From positions 1-64,000 of the forward strand of contig JAXGIS010000008.1 in NCBI GenBank assembly GCA_040770645.1: DNA of 64,000 nucleotides, read 5' to 3'. Within the stretch, counting starts at the first letter, position 1; every line of letters begins with the position of its first letter. The stretch comes from JAAYZX01 sp040770645 (lineage in GTDB: Bacteria; Actinomycetota; Thermoleophilia; RBG-16-64-13). Made by a program: the position numbers and the translations under genes. Positions 30,561 through 39,394 of the stretch are shown here, one piece after another. Under the pieces are notes generated by a model. It searched no databases, was not told the DNA's origin, and was given only the letters and a program-made list of their open reading frames with translations.

Positions 30561-31611
30561 CTACCACCACCTTGCGCCTAAAATACGCGAACATGGCCAC
30601 GGGTATGACTATCATGAGCAACACGCGCTCGTGAACCAGGCGATATCCTCAAAGGGTAGTCTTCCGGAAATTCATGCCGAAGAAACCGGTGATGAACGTG
30701 AGCGGCATGAATATGGTGGCCACCGCGGTGAGGCGTTTCATGATCTCGCTGAGGCGGTTGTTGACGGTGGTCAGGTGCAGATCCAGTGCCGAGGAGAGGA
30801 TGTCGCGATACGTGTCCAAAAGCTCGATCACACGCAAGACATCGTCGTGCAGATCGCGGAAGTAGACCTCCACAGCTCGGTCCACGAGGGAGACCTCCAA
30901 AGAATCGAGCCGCTGCATGAGATCTCTCAGCGGGGCCACCCGCCGCCGTAGTTCCACAGGTCCCGCTTGAGCCGGAACAGCGTCTGCATCGGAAACCGTC
31001 CGATCTTCAGACACTACCAAGTCCTCGAGGTCATCCACGCGGTCGCCCAAATCGTCCAACACGGGTACAGCGTCCCCACCGCCCACTCCAGGAAAAAGAA
31101 CAGCAGGAACGACGCCCCTCGCTCCCGAGCGAACACCTGCCGCTCCATGTGCGCGCACAGCTCGAGGTAGTCCGCCTCGTCCACCTCTCCCACAGTGATG
31201 AGCCAGTTGGCTCCCAGAAAAGCCCGAATATCCTGCAAAGGAGGGAGATAGTCGGGCGGAGCCGAGGCCGGTCTCGGCTCCGACTTCAGGCTCTACCTCA
31301 ACTTCCGTCTTGTTCTCAACCGCGGCGCCGACTGAGTCATCAATCAAAGTCGGGGTGGAGGCAGCGAAGAGGGATACGTAAGCGTGGTCCGAGTAGTCCT
31401 CCACCCTAGGCCGCTCCGGAGGGCCGCTTCGTAGGCTGCGGATGGCCACGTCGCTTAAACCGAAGGACTCGAGCGCAGCGAAGATCTCCTCCGAGGCGGA
31501 GGCGTGGATCCAGGTGCAGGGAGCTGCAGGGTCGCGAAGGGCGGCGAGGGCGGCGGCAGGCGCACTGCTCTGCGGCCCACCGCCGCCCGCCGCCAGCACC
31601 TTCACGTTCAT
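30561..31611 (-). pseudogene. corA: CorA-like divalent metal transporter, frameshifted
   Basis: Membrane Mg2+/Co2+ channel family. Recognisable parts: the N-terminal cytoplasmic domain (TWIHASASEEIFAALESFG), a second-frame middle part (DIRAFLGANWLITVGEVDE and LELCAHMERQVF), back in the first frame LRDLMQRLDSLEVSLVDRAVE, ALDLHLTTVNNRLSEIMKRL and TM1 TIFMPLTFITGFFGMNF with the diagnostic GMN. TM2 LLMIVIPVAMFAYFRR is in another frame, and the probable stop is TAG 30561-30563. At least four indels. It overlaps the universal stress gene by an ATGA and is followed directly by pfkA. Confidence 0.82.
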
Positions 31612-32444
31612 GGCACCAGCAACACCGGCAACGGCAGGACGCGCATGAGATGCTCGGCCGTGCTCCCCAGGATAAGACGCTGGAGGATGGAGTAGCCTTT
31701 CTTGCCCATGACCACCAGATCCGCGGGTTCCGAAGCCAGGTGCTCCTGAACGGCCTGCACCGGCCCACCCTTCAACCCAAAGAACCGCGAAGGTATCGTG
31801 AATGGTTCAAGATAACGGCGGGCTTCATCCTGCACCCGATCCACTTCCTCCGATCGCCCGCCGGCGGTCAGGACCTGCAATGAAGCACCCACATGCGCAG
31901 CCATATCCGCCGCCAGCTTCAGTGCCTGGTTAGAGGTATGGCTGCCGTCATAAAGGATGACGAACGACCGTAGGGGCGATGCCTCCGTCTCGGTGATGAA
32001 CACGGGCGAGGTGGCGCGGCGTACCACACCCTCGGTGATGGACCCGAGCATGTCTTTGCCCCACCTGGCGTGTTCACCGCGTTTGCCTATAACGATGATG
32101 TCCGCCGCGTCACCGAGCTCTGCCAAGACTTCGCCGGGAATGCCTTCCTCCAACCTAGTCTCCACCGCAATCCCCTCGTCGATGGCGGCGAGACGCACTT
32201 CCTCGAGCACGCGCTCAGCTTTAACCCGGAAGCTCTCCAGAAGCTCCACCGGGAACTGTGCAACCGGTATGGTCTCGAATGGGTAGGCGTAGTCGAGATA
32301 GGGTGGCATCTCCAGAAGGCGGACATCCAACACATTCACCGCCACGATCTTGGCGCCGTAAGCCGCGGCCAGGGCGAACGCTTGGTTCTTGGCACCAACC
32401 GCGTGCTGTGAAGCGTCGGCTGCCAACAGAATGGACTTGATCAT
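31608..32444 (-). CDS. Tandem universal stress protein (UspA family)
   Basis: A 278-residue cytoplasmic protein with two Usp domains. Each ends with the ATP-binding pattern G-x2-G-x9-G-S/T: GKRGEHARWGKDMLGS in the first and GKKGYSILQRLILGS in the second, so both halves should bind ATP. N-terminal ILLAADASQHAVGAKNQAFAL is typical. Start ATG 32444 has AGGAGG five bases upstream. It is the first gene of a usp-corA-pfkA run, which suggests a stress- or energy-linked operon; that is inference. Confidence 0.9.
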   Translation of the reverse strand: MIKSILLAADASQHAVGAKNQAFALAAAYGAKIVAVNVLDVRLLEMPPYLDYAYPFETIPVAQFPVELLESFRVKAERVLEEVRLAAIDEGIAVETRLEEGIPGEVLAELGDAADIIVIGKRGEHARWGKDMLGSITEGVVRRATSPVFITETEASPLRSFVILYDGSHTSNQALKLAADMAAHVGASLQVLTAGGRSEEVDRVQDEARRYLEPFTIPSRFFGLKGGPVQAVQEHLASEPADLVVMGKKGYSILQRLILGSTAEHLMRVLPLPVLLVP

Positions 32445-32507
32445 CCGAACCTCCTCATGAGCGCCTGAGCCGCCCCGCCGGGCCGGGTGCCCGGGCCACT
32501 CCCCGGG

Positions 32508-32843
32508 TTAATCCTCTCCCATGAGTACCCGTCCGGTGAAACAGCTATGCGTACCGGTGTGGCAGGCGGGGCCGGTCTGCTCCACCACAGCCAGAAGCGT
32601 ATCGCCATCACAGTCGTACAGAAGCTTGGTCACCTTCTGCAGGTGGCCGGACGTGGCACCCTTGTTCCACAACTCCTGCCGAGACCTGCTCCAGAACCAC
32701 GTGTATCCGGTCTGGACCGTCTTCTCCAACGACTCACGATTCATGTAGGCGAGCATGAGCACTTCGCCCGATCCGAGCTCTTGCACCACGCACGGGACCA
32801 GACCGGCGGAATCGTATTTCACCATCGACAGATCTAGAGCCAC
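32508..32843 (-). CDS. hisI: Phosphoribosyl-AMP cyclohydrolase
   Basis: Third step of histidine synthesis, opening the purine ring of PR-AMP. The 111-residue protein contains LVPCVVQELGSGEVLMLAYMNRES, TWFWSRSRQELWNKGATSG, and the metal-binding region LYDCDGDTLLAVVEQTGPAC, HTGTHSCF. I prefer GTG 32843 (preceded by GGAGG at seven bases) over the in-frame ATG 32885, whose extra 14 residues lie outside the family. No other his gene is in the window and the HisE domain is absent, so this is a stand-alone HisI. It is divergent from cinA. Confidence 0.92.
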   Translation of the reverse strand: MALDLSMVKYDSAGLVPCVVQELGSGEVLMLAYMNRESLEKTVQTGYTWFWSRSRQELWNKGATSGHLQKVTKLLYDCDGDTLLAVVEQTGPACHTGTHSCFTGRVLMGED

Positions 32844-32896
32844 GCGCCAACCTCCACTTGCCGCTTGCCCCTGAGCGAGCAGCATAGAGCATGGCG

Positions 32897-32902
32897 TATC
32901 AT
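32897..32902 (+). promoter_or_regulatory. Candidate -10 box of cinA
   Basis: TATCAT six bases (TGTGCC) before the cinA ATG at 32909, the same spacing as at polA. No ribosome-binding site fits in between, so a leaderless transcript is likely if this box is used. Confidence 0.35.
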
Positions 32903-32908
32903 TGTGCC

Positions 32909-34174
32909 ATGCACGGGACCGCCGAGATGATCTTCACAGGAGACGAACTCCTCCGGGGCGACATTGTCAACGGCAACCAAGCGTACCTGGGAGAAGCGCT
33001 GTTGGAGTTGGGCCTCTTCGCCACCCACGCGCTCAGCGTGCGCGACGACCAAACGGGCATCGTGCAGGCCATCCGTGCCGCCATGAAACGAGAACCGGAT
33101 GTGCTGCTCCTCTCGGGCGGCCTGGGGCCCACCGACGATGATCTGACTAGGGAAGCCGTTGCCGAAGCACTGCACCGCCCGCTGGAACACCATCCTGAAC
33201 TGCTCGAACAGATTGCCGCTCGTTTCGCGCAGCTCCACATGACTATGTCACCCAGCAATCACAAGCAGGCTTTGTTGCCGGCAGGCGCAACGGCGCTACC
33301 GTTCACCGGTACCGCGCCCGGTTTCTGGCTCAAGGTGGGGCCTGTGCTGCTGGCGGCCGTGCCGGGCGTGCCCCGCGAGTTACGCATCATGTGGGAACAG
33401 GAGCTGGCGCCGCTCATCGCATCGCATCTGGGAAAGACGGATACGGGCGTGCTGGTGAGACGCCTCCGCGTGGCCGGCATAGGCGAGGGCACTCTGGCCG
33501 ATGCCCTCAAGGGAATTCCCTGGACCGCGGAGGGCGTGGAGTTTGGAACCCGGGCGGGACTCGAGGGCATCACCGTGATCTTGCGCAGCGGCCCGGACGA
33601 ACGGTCCCGCGACGCCGTAGCCCGGTTGGAGACCAAAATTCGAGACATCCTGGGTGACAAGGTTTTCGGAGAGGGCAACGCAGACATGGCCCAAGTGGTG
33701 GGCGATTTGCTGCGCCGAGGCGGACTGACTGTGGCCACCGCCGAGTCGTGCACCGGGGGTCTGGTGGCCAAACGTCTGACCGACATCGCGGGCAGCAGCG
33801 ACTACTTCGTAGGCGGGGCCGTTACCTACAGCAATCGCCTGAAGACACGGTTGCTGGGAGTGGACCCAGACCTGCTGGCGACTCACGGGGCCGTGAGCGA
33901 GCAGGTGGCCCGAGCCATGGCTGCCGGAGCAGCTGAACGACTGGGCGCCGACTGCGCCGTGGCTACCACGGGGGTGGCCGGACCCGGCGGGGGAACACGG
34001 GATAAACCGGTGGGATTGGTGTACATTGCAACCGGTGTACTCGGCACGATCGAGGTGAGACGTTTCACCATGTTCCGAGACCGCCGCGAAATTCGGGAGC
34101 GCACGGCTCAGACCGCACTCGACCTGCTTCGCCATCGCCTGCTCCCCGGCTCGCGGGGCAACCACGCTACTTAG
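32909..34174 (+). CDS. cinA: CinA family nicotinamide-nucleotide amidase / competence-damage protein
   Basis: A 421-residue two-domain protein. The N-terminal molybdopterin-binding-like (COG1058) domain contains IFTGDELLRGDIVNGNQAYL and LLLSGGLGPTDDDLTREAV and in relatives hydrolyses ADP-ribose or related dinucleotides. The C-terminal CinA domain, with TVATAESCTGGLVAKRLTDI, YFVGGAVTYSNRLK and AVATTGVAGPGGGTRDKP, deamidates NMN. Together they recycle pyridine nucleotide. A -10-like box sits right before ATG 32909; the in-frame ATG 32891 adds six residues. Complete length. Confidence 0.92.
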   Translation: MHGTAEMIFTGDELLRGDIVNGNQAYLGEALLELGLFATHALSVRDDQTGIVQAIRAAMKREPDVLLLSGGLGPTDDDLTREAVAEALHRPLEHHPELLEQIAARFAQLHMTMSPSNHKQALLPAGATALPFTGTAPGFWLKVGPVLLAAVPGVPRELRIMWEQELAPLIASHLGKTDTGVLVRRLRVAGIGEGTLADALKGIPWTAEGVEFGTRAGLEGITVILRSGPDERSRDAVARLETKIRDILGDKVFGEGNADMAQVVGDLLRRGGLTVATAESCTGGLVAKRLTDIAGSSDYFVGGAVTYSNRLKTRLLGVDPDLLATHGAVSEQVARAMAAGAAERLGADCAVATTGVAGPGGGTRDKPVGLVYIATGVLGTIEVRRFTMFRDRREIRERTAQTALDLLRHRLLPGSRGNHAT

Positions 34175-34232
34175 CCGGAACAGACGTCAGTCTGCCCGTC
34201 ATAGAGGAGTCTTTCTGGAAGCGCTACGCAAC

Positions 34233-35372
34233 ATGTGGCGGCGCAAATTGCGCTCAGCCCTCACTGTATTCGGGATCGTGATCGGTATCTTCGCCTTCAC
34301 CGTCATGGGATCCATGGCCGAGAAGATCAACCTCCTCATCTCCGGGGCTGTGAGCTTTTATGGCACCGCCATCACCGTGCAGGGCAAGGGCGGTGGCGGC
34401 TTCGGGGGCGCCTTCACCACCGCTGTTGTGGAGGAACTCCGGGCATTCCCCGGTGTGGCTGAGGTGCAGCCGAGCGTGATCACACTCCTCCGCAGCTCGT
34501 CCGAGGGCGGGGGTTTTTCGTTTGGACCGCCGAACCTACTGGCGGGCGTGGACATAAGTGAGGACTACCTGCGCCGCTTCTCTGAGCAGGGCCTGGTCGT
34601 AGCCAAAGGTTCGAATCTGGCGCCCGGCGACACGGGGGTGGTGGTAGTCGGCTCTGATATCGCCGATGAATTCAACCTGGCGCCCGGCTCCACCTTCCGC
34701 ATTCGCGGTGAGGACTTCGTTGTCAAAGGCGTCCTTCAGCGCAGCCTGCAGTTCGCCGACAAGATCACCACCTGCGCCATAGAGGATGCACGCCGCGTCT
34801 TCACCAAAGACCTACCGTTGCTGCTGACCGACGATATCGTGACCAGCGCCCAAGTCTATGCAGCCGGCGGCATCGACGCCGATGCCTTGGCGAGACAAAT
34901 CAGCGATCAAATCCCGGACGTGCGCGCGGTACCGCCCTCCGAGCTGAAGCGTCAGTTCCAAGCCGGTACCGTCATCTTCAACCTGATCATCTTCGGAGTG
35001 GCGTTGATTGCCGTGATCGTGGGCGGACTGTCGGTCATAAACACCATGATCATGAGCGTGAGCGAACGTACGCGCGAGATCGGCATCAAACGCGCGGTGG
35101 GGGCCAAGACGCACCACATCATGGCCGAGTACTTGGGTGAAGCCTCACTCATCGGCCTGCTGGGAGGGTTGATCGGGTTTGGACTGGGCTGGGCCACCAC
35201 ACTCATCATCAACTCCCAGACGCAAGACAGCGGCACCATCCTCTTCACCATGACCTGGCGACTGGCACTGGGGGCCCTGCTCTTCTCGGTGGGCTTAGGC
35301 GTGGTGGCCGGTCTCTATCCGGCCTTCCGCGCGGCACGCATGGATCCGGTCAAAGCCCTACGGACGATGTGA
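34233..35372 (+). CDS. MacB-like ABC transporter permease
   Basis: A 379-residue FtsX/MacB-type permease. Transmembrane helix 1 is ALTVFGIVIGIFAFTVMGSM, followed by a roughly 210-residue extracytoplasmic MacB_PCD domain, then three C-terminal helices (IIFGVALIAVIVGGLSVINT, LIGLLGGLIGFGLGWAT and ALLFSVGLGVVAGLYPA), ending in the classic AFRAARMDPVKALRTM. Such exporters use mechanotransmission to move lipids, peptides or drugs without spanning transport. ATG 34233 is the assigned start; GAGGAG further upstream and an in-frame FLEALRN suggest the true start may be a few codons earlier at a non-ATG codon. Coupled to the downstream ATPase. Confidence 0.9.
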   Translation: MWRRKLRSALTVFGIVIGIFAFTVMGSMAEKINLLISGAVSFYGTAITVQGKGGGGFGGAFTTAVVEELRAFPGVAEVQPSVITLLRSSSEGGGFSFGPPNLLAGVDISEDYLRRFSEQGLVVAKGSNLAPGDTGVVVVGSDIADEFNLAPGSTFRIRGEDFVVKGVLQRSLQFADKITTCAIEDARRVFTKDLPLLLTDDIVTSAQVYAAGGIDADALARQISDQIPDVRAVPPSELKRQFQAGTVIFNLIIFGVALIAVIVGGLSVINTMIMSVSERTREIGIKRAVGAKTHHIMAEYLGEASLIGLLGGLIGFGLGWATTLIINSQTQDSGTILFTMTWRLALGALLFSVGLGVVAGLYPAFRAARMDPVKALRTM

Positions 35373-35380
35373 GGCGCGAA

Positions 35381-36094
35381 ATGACCACCGGCCCTGAGTT
35401 CATCGCCACCCTCACCGATGTCCACAGAAGTTATGCCATGAGCGCAGGCAACGTGGTGCGTGCCCTGCGTGGGGTCACGCTGCAGATCCCCCGCGGTGCC
35501 TTCTACGCGCTGATGGGGCCCTCGGGCTCAGGTAAGTCCACCCTGCTCAACGTGTTGGGGTCTCTTGATCGGCCTGATTCAGGCACCATCATGCTCAACG
35601 GAACAGACATCACGGCCGTCGCCGCCTCGGCGTTGCCGGACATACGCCGTCGAATGATCGGCTTCGTGTTCCAAGGCTTCAACCTCATCCCCACCCTTAA
35701 TGCACTGGAGAACGTGGCCCTACCGCTCAAGTACGAAGGCATCCACGGTCGTAAGGCGCGCGAGCGTGCCGGCGAACTGCTGGAAAAGATGGGGCTGAGC
35801 GACCGCATGCATCATCGACCTCATGAGTTGTCGGGCGGCGAACAGCAACGGGTGGCCATCTCCCGCGCACTGGTCATGGACCCGCCGCTCATCCTGGCCG
35901 ACGAGCCCACCGGCGAGGTGGACACAGCCACGAGCGAGGCCATCATGGGGCTGCTGGCCGAACTGAACGACCGGGGGCAGACCCTGGTGGTAGTGACTCA
36001 CGATCCTTTCACCGCGTCCTATGCAGAGCGCGTCATCCGTATGCGCGACGGGCGCATCGAGACCGACGACGACCCGCCCCACGGCATCCTCTGA
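35381..36094 (+). CDS. MacB/LolD-type ABC transporter ATPase
   Basis: ATP-binding partner of the preceding permease. It has Walker A GPSGSGKSTLLNVLGSLD, Q-loop FVFQGFNLIPTLNALENV, signature LSGGEQQRVAISRALVMDP, Walker B LILADEPTGEVDTATSEAI and H-loop VVVTHDPFTASYAERVIRM. It is 237 residues from ATG 35381; GTG 35369 overlaps the permease stop and may also serve. No periplasmic adaptor (MacA) is nearby, consistent with a monoderm-type exporter. Confidence 0.92.
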   Translation: MTTGPEFIATLTDVHRSYAMSAGNVVRALRGVTLQIPRGAFYALMGPSGSGKSTLLNVLGSLDRPDSGTIMLNGTDITAVAASALPDIRRRMIGFVFQGFNLIPTLNALENVALPLKYEGIHGRKARERAGELLEKMGLSDRMHHRPHELSGGEQQRVAISRALVMDPPLILADEPTGEVDTATSEAIMGLLAELNDRGQTLVVVTHDPFTASYAERVIRMRDGRIETDDDPPHGIL

Positions 36095-36119
36095 CCAACG
36101 GAGCAGTCAAACGCGCCGC

Positions 36120-36686
36120 TCACGGCACCCGGGGTTTACAGATGAACTCCAGTACTTCCAGATCGAATAGGGCCTGCGCATGAGCGGGTTTGATCACGAG
36201 GGCAGTGTCCAAGCCGCGCCCGGTACCTCCACAAGCGATGATCTCTCGTTGCGCCGGTATCAGGCCCGCATCCGCCGCCATCAGCGTTATCTCCACCGCC
36301 ACCTTGGTGCCTTGCCCCATGAGCCGCAGCGTCTGCGCGATGATTTCATCCACTTGATATGTCTGAAAGCGCCGCCTCACCGCACGACCCACACCACCGA
36401 ATGCGTGTGTGGTGGTCAACACCGCCGCCCCTTTGGCCCGGATCTCGGCGATCACCTCGGACGGCACCTCCTGGCGACCCACTTCCCCGAAGCCCGTGGA
36501 GTGCGTCACCACCACCACATTGAGGCCGGATAGCACATCCGGTGCCATGAGGCCGGTGGTACCCCCGGTAGTGGGGATCACGATCTCGCGAATACCCCGT
36601 TCCGCCGCACGTCTGGCCGCCAACTCCAGTACCCGCCGGGTGTTTGTGGTACCCCTCTGGTCGAAGTAGACCACCCATGTCTCCAT
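36120..36686 (-). CDS. Stand-alone pyruvate kinase alpha/beta (C-terminal) domain protein
   Basis: A 188-residue protein equivalent to the regulatory C-terminal domain of pyruvate kinase without the catalytic barrel: TNTRRVLELAARRAAERGIR, IVIPTTGGTTGLMAPDVLSG, VVVVTHSTGFGEVGRQEVP, VLTTTHAFGGVGRAVRRRF and EIIACGGTGRGLDTALVIKP. Related free-standing proteins occur in clostridia and archaea, role unknown; the Gly-rich loops suggest binding of a phosphorylated ligand. Start at Met 36686. Monocistronic, convergent with the MacB-like ATPase. Confidence 0.8.
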   Translation of the reverse strand: METWVVYFDQRGTTNTRRVLELAARRAAERGIREIVIPTTGGTTGLMAPDVLSGLNVVVVTHSTGFGEVGRQEVPSEVIAEIRAKGAAVLTTTHAFGGVGRAVRRRFQTYQVDEIIAQTLRLMGQGTKVAVEITLMAADAGLIPAQREIIACGGTGRGLDTALVIKPAHAQALFDLEVLEFICKPRVP

Positions 36687-36724
36687 CAGCCTGTGCCTCC
36701 TCACGTGGCCGCTTCCCGCTTCTT

Positions 36725-37288
36725 TCAGTCTAGTACAATGACTCGGGATTCCACCATTAACATCGACCAGGGCGGGACCTGATGCGGCCTATGCGCCTTT
36801 GAGTCGAAGTCTCCGTGGCGTTCAGCGTCTTTGCGGACTCGCTGGCGGATGGGAAGATCCCCTGCCGACCTCGTCCTTGCGCTTGGGACGTGAAATCCAT
36901 GACTGCGGCGCTGAACTCGCTTGCATATCCTCACAGCAGGTTCCCCCCTGCCCACCTCACCATCGCGCTTGAGGGAGGCCGTCGGTGGCAGATGGCATGC
37001 AAGCGTACTCCAGGGATGACATCCGTAGTCAGATGTCCGCGAAGGATGCACCCGGGGGAGTCGATGAGCAGTCTGCTTTGCTGGGCAAATGACCACCACT
37101 CGACCGGCGCTTGAGGCGGCCTCGAGCTCTGCAGCGACCATATCACACACTGACGATCTCGGCATCGGTGGTTCGCCGTTTCTCTTTCTGGCAAGATCAT
37201 CGGCTGTGCAATAAACGACCAGGGGAGGCGTGCATCGCCTCGATGCTATCACCTCGCTTCGGTCTGCCTCCTTCTCCGCCATGTTCAA
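36725..37288 (-). other. No confident gene: 560-bp region between two copies of a TCTAGTACAATGA repeat
   Basis: An open frame of 187 codons fills the minus strand here but matches no family I know, is rich in Arg, Pro, Cys and His with no clear fold, and has no good ribosome site. Related bits in other frames (VIPGVRLHAICH) hint at a decayed gene. It is bounded at 36729-36748 and 37296-37314 by near-identical 20-base sequences. It may be a remnant or insertion in a promoter region. Confidence 0.3.
36729..36748 (+). repeat. Direct repeat, left copy (TCTAGTACAATGACTCGGGA)
   Basis: Nearly identical to the sequence at 37296-37314 (TCTAGTACAATGATTCGGA), with one substitution and one extra G, about 567 bases away. 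It contains TACAAT, which looks like a -10 box, so it may be a duplicated promoter core. Confidence 0.55.
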
Positions 37289-37295
37289 TCAATCA

Positions 37296-37314
37296 TCTAG
37301 TACAATGATTCGGA
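37296..37314 (+). repeat. Direct repeat, right copy, with candidate -10 box
   Basis: TCTAGTACAATGATTCGGA. TACAAT lies at 37301-37306, eight bases before the TTG start of the PLDc_N protein. See the left copy at 36729-36748. Confidence 0.55.
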
Positions 37315-37506
37315 TTGCGCCACCCCAGGATCCTTCTGACCCTACCGCTTCTGGCCATCCAGTTGAGCCTTATGATCTGGGCTTTGGTCGACCTCGTCCG
37401 CCGCGAACGCGTCCGCGGCGGGAGCAAGCTCGTGTGGGTTCTGGTTATTCTGCTCCTCAACTTCATTGGGCCCATCCTCTACCTGGTGTGGGGACGCAAC
37501 GAATGA
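37315..37506 (+). CDS. PLDc_N-domain small membrane protein (YxlE-like)
   Basis: A 63-residue protein with two hydrophobic helices joined by a basic loop: LLAIQLSLMIWALVDLVRRE, then GGSKLVWVLVILLLNFIG and PILYLVWGRNE. This is the phospholipase D nuclease N-terminal (PLDc_N) pattern, found in small membrane proteins such as Bacillus YxlE. A TTG start is assumed. Its TGA overlaps the next ATG (ATGA at 37503-37506). As in the B. subtilis sigY operon (yxlE-yxlF-yxlG), an ABC ATPase and a permease follow, so it is probably an accessory or regulatory subunit of that transporter; inference from context. Confidence 0.8.
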   Translation: MRHPRILLTLPLLAIQLSLMIWALVDLVRRERVRGGSKLVWVLVILLLNFIGPILYLVWGRNE

Positions 37507-38566
37507 CGTTCAGGACAACCCCGGCCGAAACGACTACCGATACACGACTACCGACGCTGCCGTTCAGGCGGCTCCCCAAAGTACCCCCGCCATCACCACC
37601 AGCAGTCTGACCCGCCGGTTTCGTGAGTTCTGTGCAGTCGACCACCTGTCCATGTCGGTCCCACGCGGAGAGATATACGGCTTCCTCGGGCCCAACGGGG
37701 CGGCAAGACCACCACGCTCAAGATGCTGGCCGGGTTGCTCTCCCCCACTTCCGGGACGGCGACTGTGGCCGGAGAACTTGTGCGGCCCGGCGAGGCGAGC
37801 CTGGAGCTGCGCCGACGTCGGCTTCTTGGCGGAGGAACCCGCTCTATCCGTGGATGACGGCGAACGAGGCGCTGGTGTTCGTTACGCGACTGCATGGCTC
37901 GGCGGCCCGCGCCAAGGCGCGGGCCGCCGAGCTCCTCCACCCGTTGGCCTCGCCGATCGCGCAACCGATCGCATCCGTAGTTTCTCTCGCGGTATGAAGC
38001 AGCGCTTGGGCATCGCCCTGGCGCTTGCCGGTGAGCCCGATGTCCTCCTGCTGGACGAACCTGCCTCAGCTCTCGACCCGCAGGGGCGCAAAGAGGTGCT
38101 CGCTCTCATCGGTCGCCTGCGCGGCCGAGCCACCATCCTCATGTCGTCGCACGTTCTAGAAGACGTGCAGCGGGTCTGCAGCTGGGTGGGCATACTCAAC
38201 AAAGGACAGTTGGTGGTGGAGTCTTCCCTCCACCACTTACTCCAACGTTACGCGGGCCCGGCATTCCGTCTCGAGGTTGCAGCAGATCCGGCCCTGGTAC
38301 GCGAGACCCTTCGTGCACAGCCTTGGGTGCACCAGGTTACCGATGAGGCCGGCGGGTTCCGTATCCTGGCCTCGGACCCGGCGGCCGCTCAGCGCGAGAT
38401 CACTTCAGTGTTGGCCCAGCTTCGTGCCCCCCTGCTGGAGTTCTCAATGGTGCTGCCCTCTCTCGAGGACGTCTTCCTGCGCCTGGTTAACGACCCATCC
38501 GTTGCGTCTGGCCGCGTTTTCCCGCCGTCCTCACCCGAACCACCCGCAGATAGGCCCGCGTCTTGA
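37503..38566 (+). pseudogene. ABC exporter ATPase (YxlF-like), frameshifted
   Basis: ATPase of an ABC-2 exporter. Parts seen: LTRRFREFCAVDHLSMSVPR, GEIYGFLGPNGA where a missing G near 37699 breaks Walker A (GxGKTTT is restored by it), RRNPLYPWMTANEALVFVTR in another frame, then back in the first frame SRGMKQRLGIALALAGEPD (signature), VLLLDEPASALDP (Walker B) and LMSSHVLEDVQRVCSWVG (H-loop). The C-terminal region LLEFSMVLPSLEDVFLRLV is typical. At least four indels (near 37600, 37699, 37800 and 37940). Translationally coupled at both ends. As written it would be non-functional. Confidence 0.82.
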
Positions 38567-39333
38567 GGTTGTTGCTCGGCAAGGAACTCTTGGAGCTCCT
38601 GCGCACCCGCCGTTGGCTGGTGCTGCCGATTCTGTTCGTGGTGTTCGGCATTGGCGGTCCCGCCCTCGTACGCCTGCTGCCTATCCTGCTCAAAACGGCC
38701 GGGGCCGGTCTGGAGATAACACTCCCCCCTCCCGTACCGGCGGACGGCTTCGCTCAGTTTCTGCAATCCGCCAACCAGATGGGCCTGCTCGCGGTGATTC
38801 TCACCTCGATGGGGCTGGTGGCATCGGAGCGCAGAGGCGGCACGTTGGCGACCCTCCTTGTGCGGCCGGTATCCAGGCAGTCTTTCCTGTGGGCCAAGTG
38901 GCTGGTGAACGGCGTCTACGCCCTGCTCTCCTTCATTGTGGGTGCAGGTTTCGCCATCCTCTACTCATATCTGCTGCTGGGAACACCCGATACTGCGTCG
39001 CTTCTGCTGGCTACCGCCCTTTTTCTTCCCTACCTACTGCTGACCTTTTCCTGGACCCTGTTCTTCTCCACCGCAGCGGGCGGACCGGCGGCCGCCGGTG
39101 GGCTCTCGTTGATCCCGCTCTTTCTCCTACCCATTCTGGGATCCATCTGCAAACCGCTGGGCGAGTACGGCCCCTACGGAGTGGTGCCGGCTGCCACCAA
39201 GCTGGTGGGAGGCATGGGAACCCCTTCGCTACCGGTGGAACCGGCGGCCCTGGTGAGCGTGGCCGTCAACCTGGGCTTCAGTGCCCTACTGGTGCTGGGC
39301 GCCTGGCTGGTGCTACGACGAGCAGAACTCTGA
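38563..39333 (+). CDS. ABC-2 type permease (YxlG/NosY-like)
   Basis: A 256-residue membrane protein with six predicted helices. It starts with the cytoplasmic KELLELLRTRRWLVLPILF, then LAVILTSMGLVASERRGGTL with the conserved ER-x-G-T-L, VRPVSRQSFLWAKWLVN, and later hydrophobic stretches (LLSFIVGAGFAILYSYLLL, ALFLPYLLLTFSWTLFFS) ending in LVLRRAEL. It forms the membrane part with the preceding ATPase; exports an unknown substrate. Start TTG 38563 overlaps the ATPase stop by TTGA. Confidence 0.87.
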   Translation: MRLLLGKELLELLRTRRWLVLPILFVVFGIGGPALVRLLPILLKTAGAGLEITLPPPVPADGFAQFLQSANQMGLLAVILTSMGLVASERRGGTLATLLVRPVSRQSFLWAKWLVNGVYALLSFIVGAGFAILYSYLLLGTPDTASLLLATALFLPYLLLTFSWTLFFSTAAGGPAAAGGLSLIPLFLLPILGSICKPLGEYGPYGVVPAATKLVGGMGTPSLPVEPAALVSVAVNLGFSALLVLGAWLVLRRAEL

Positions 39334-39394
39334 CGCCCCAGCGCCCCCGGCCGTACGCGCCGAGGGATACGTTTCCACCACGGCCCGCCACGCC

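Noticed and set aside
34600..34622. GGTTCGAATC, resembling a tRNA T-loop
   Set aside because: It lies inside the MacB-like permease coding frame and has no acceptor or anticodon stem around it. GGTTCGATCC at 41645 in the hydrolase is rejected likewise.
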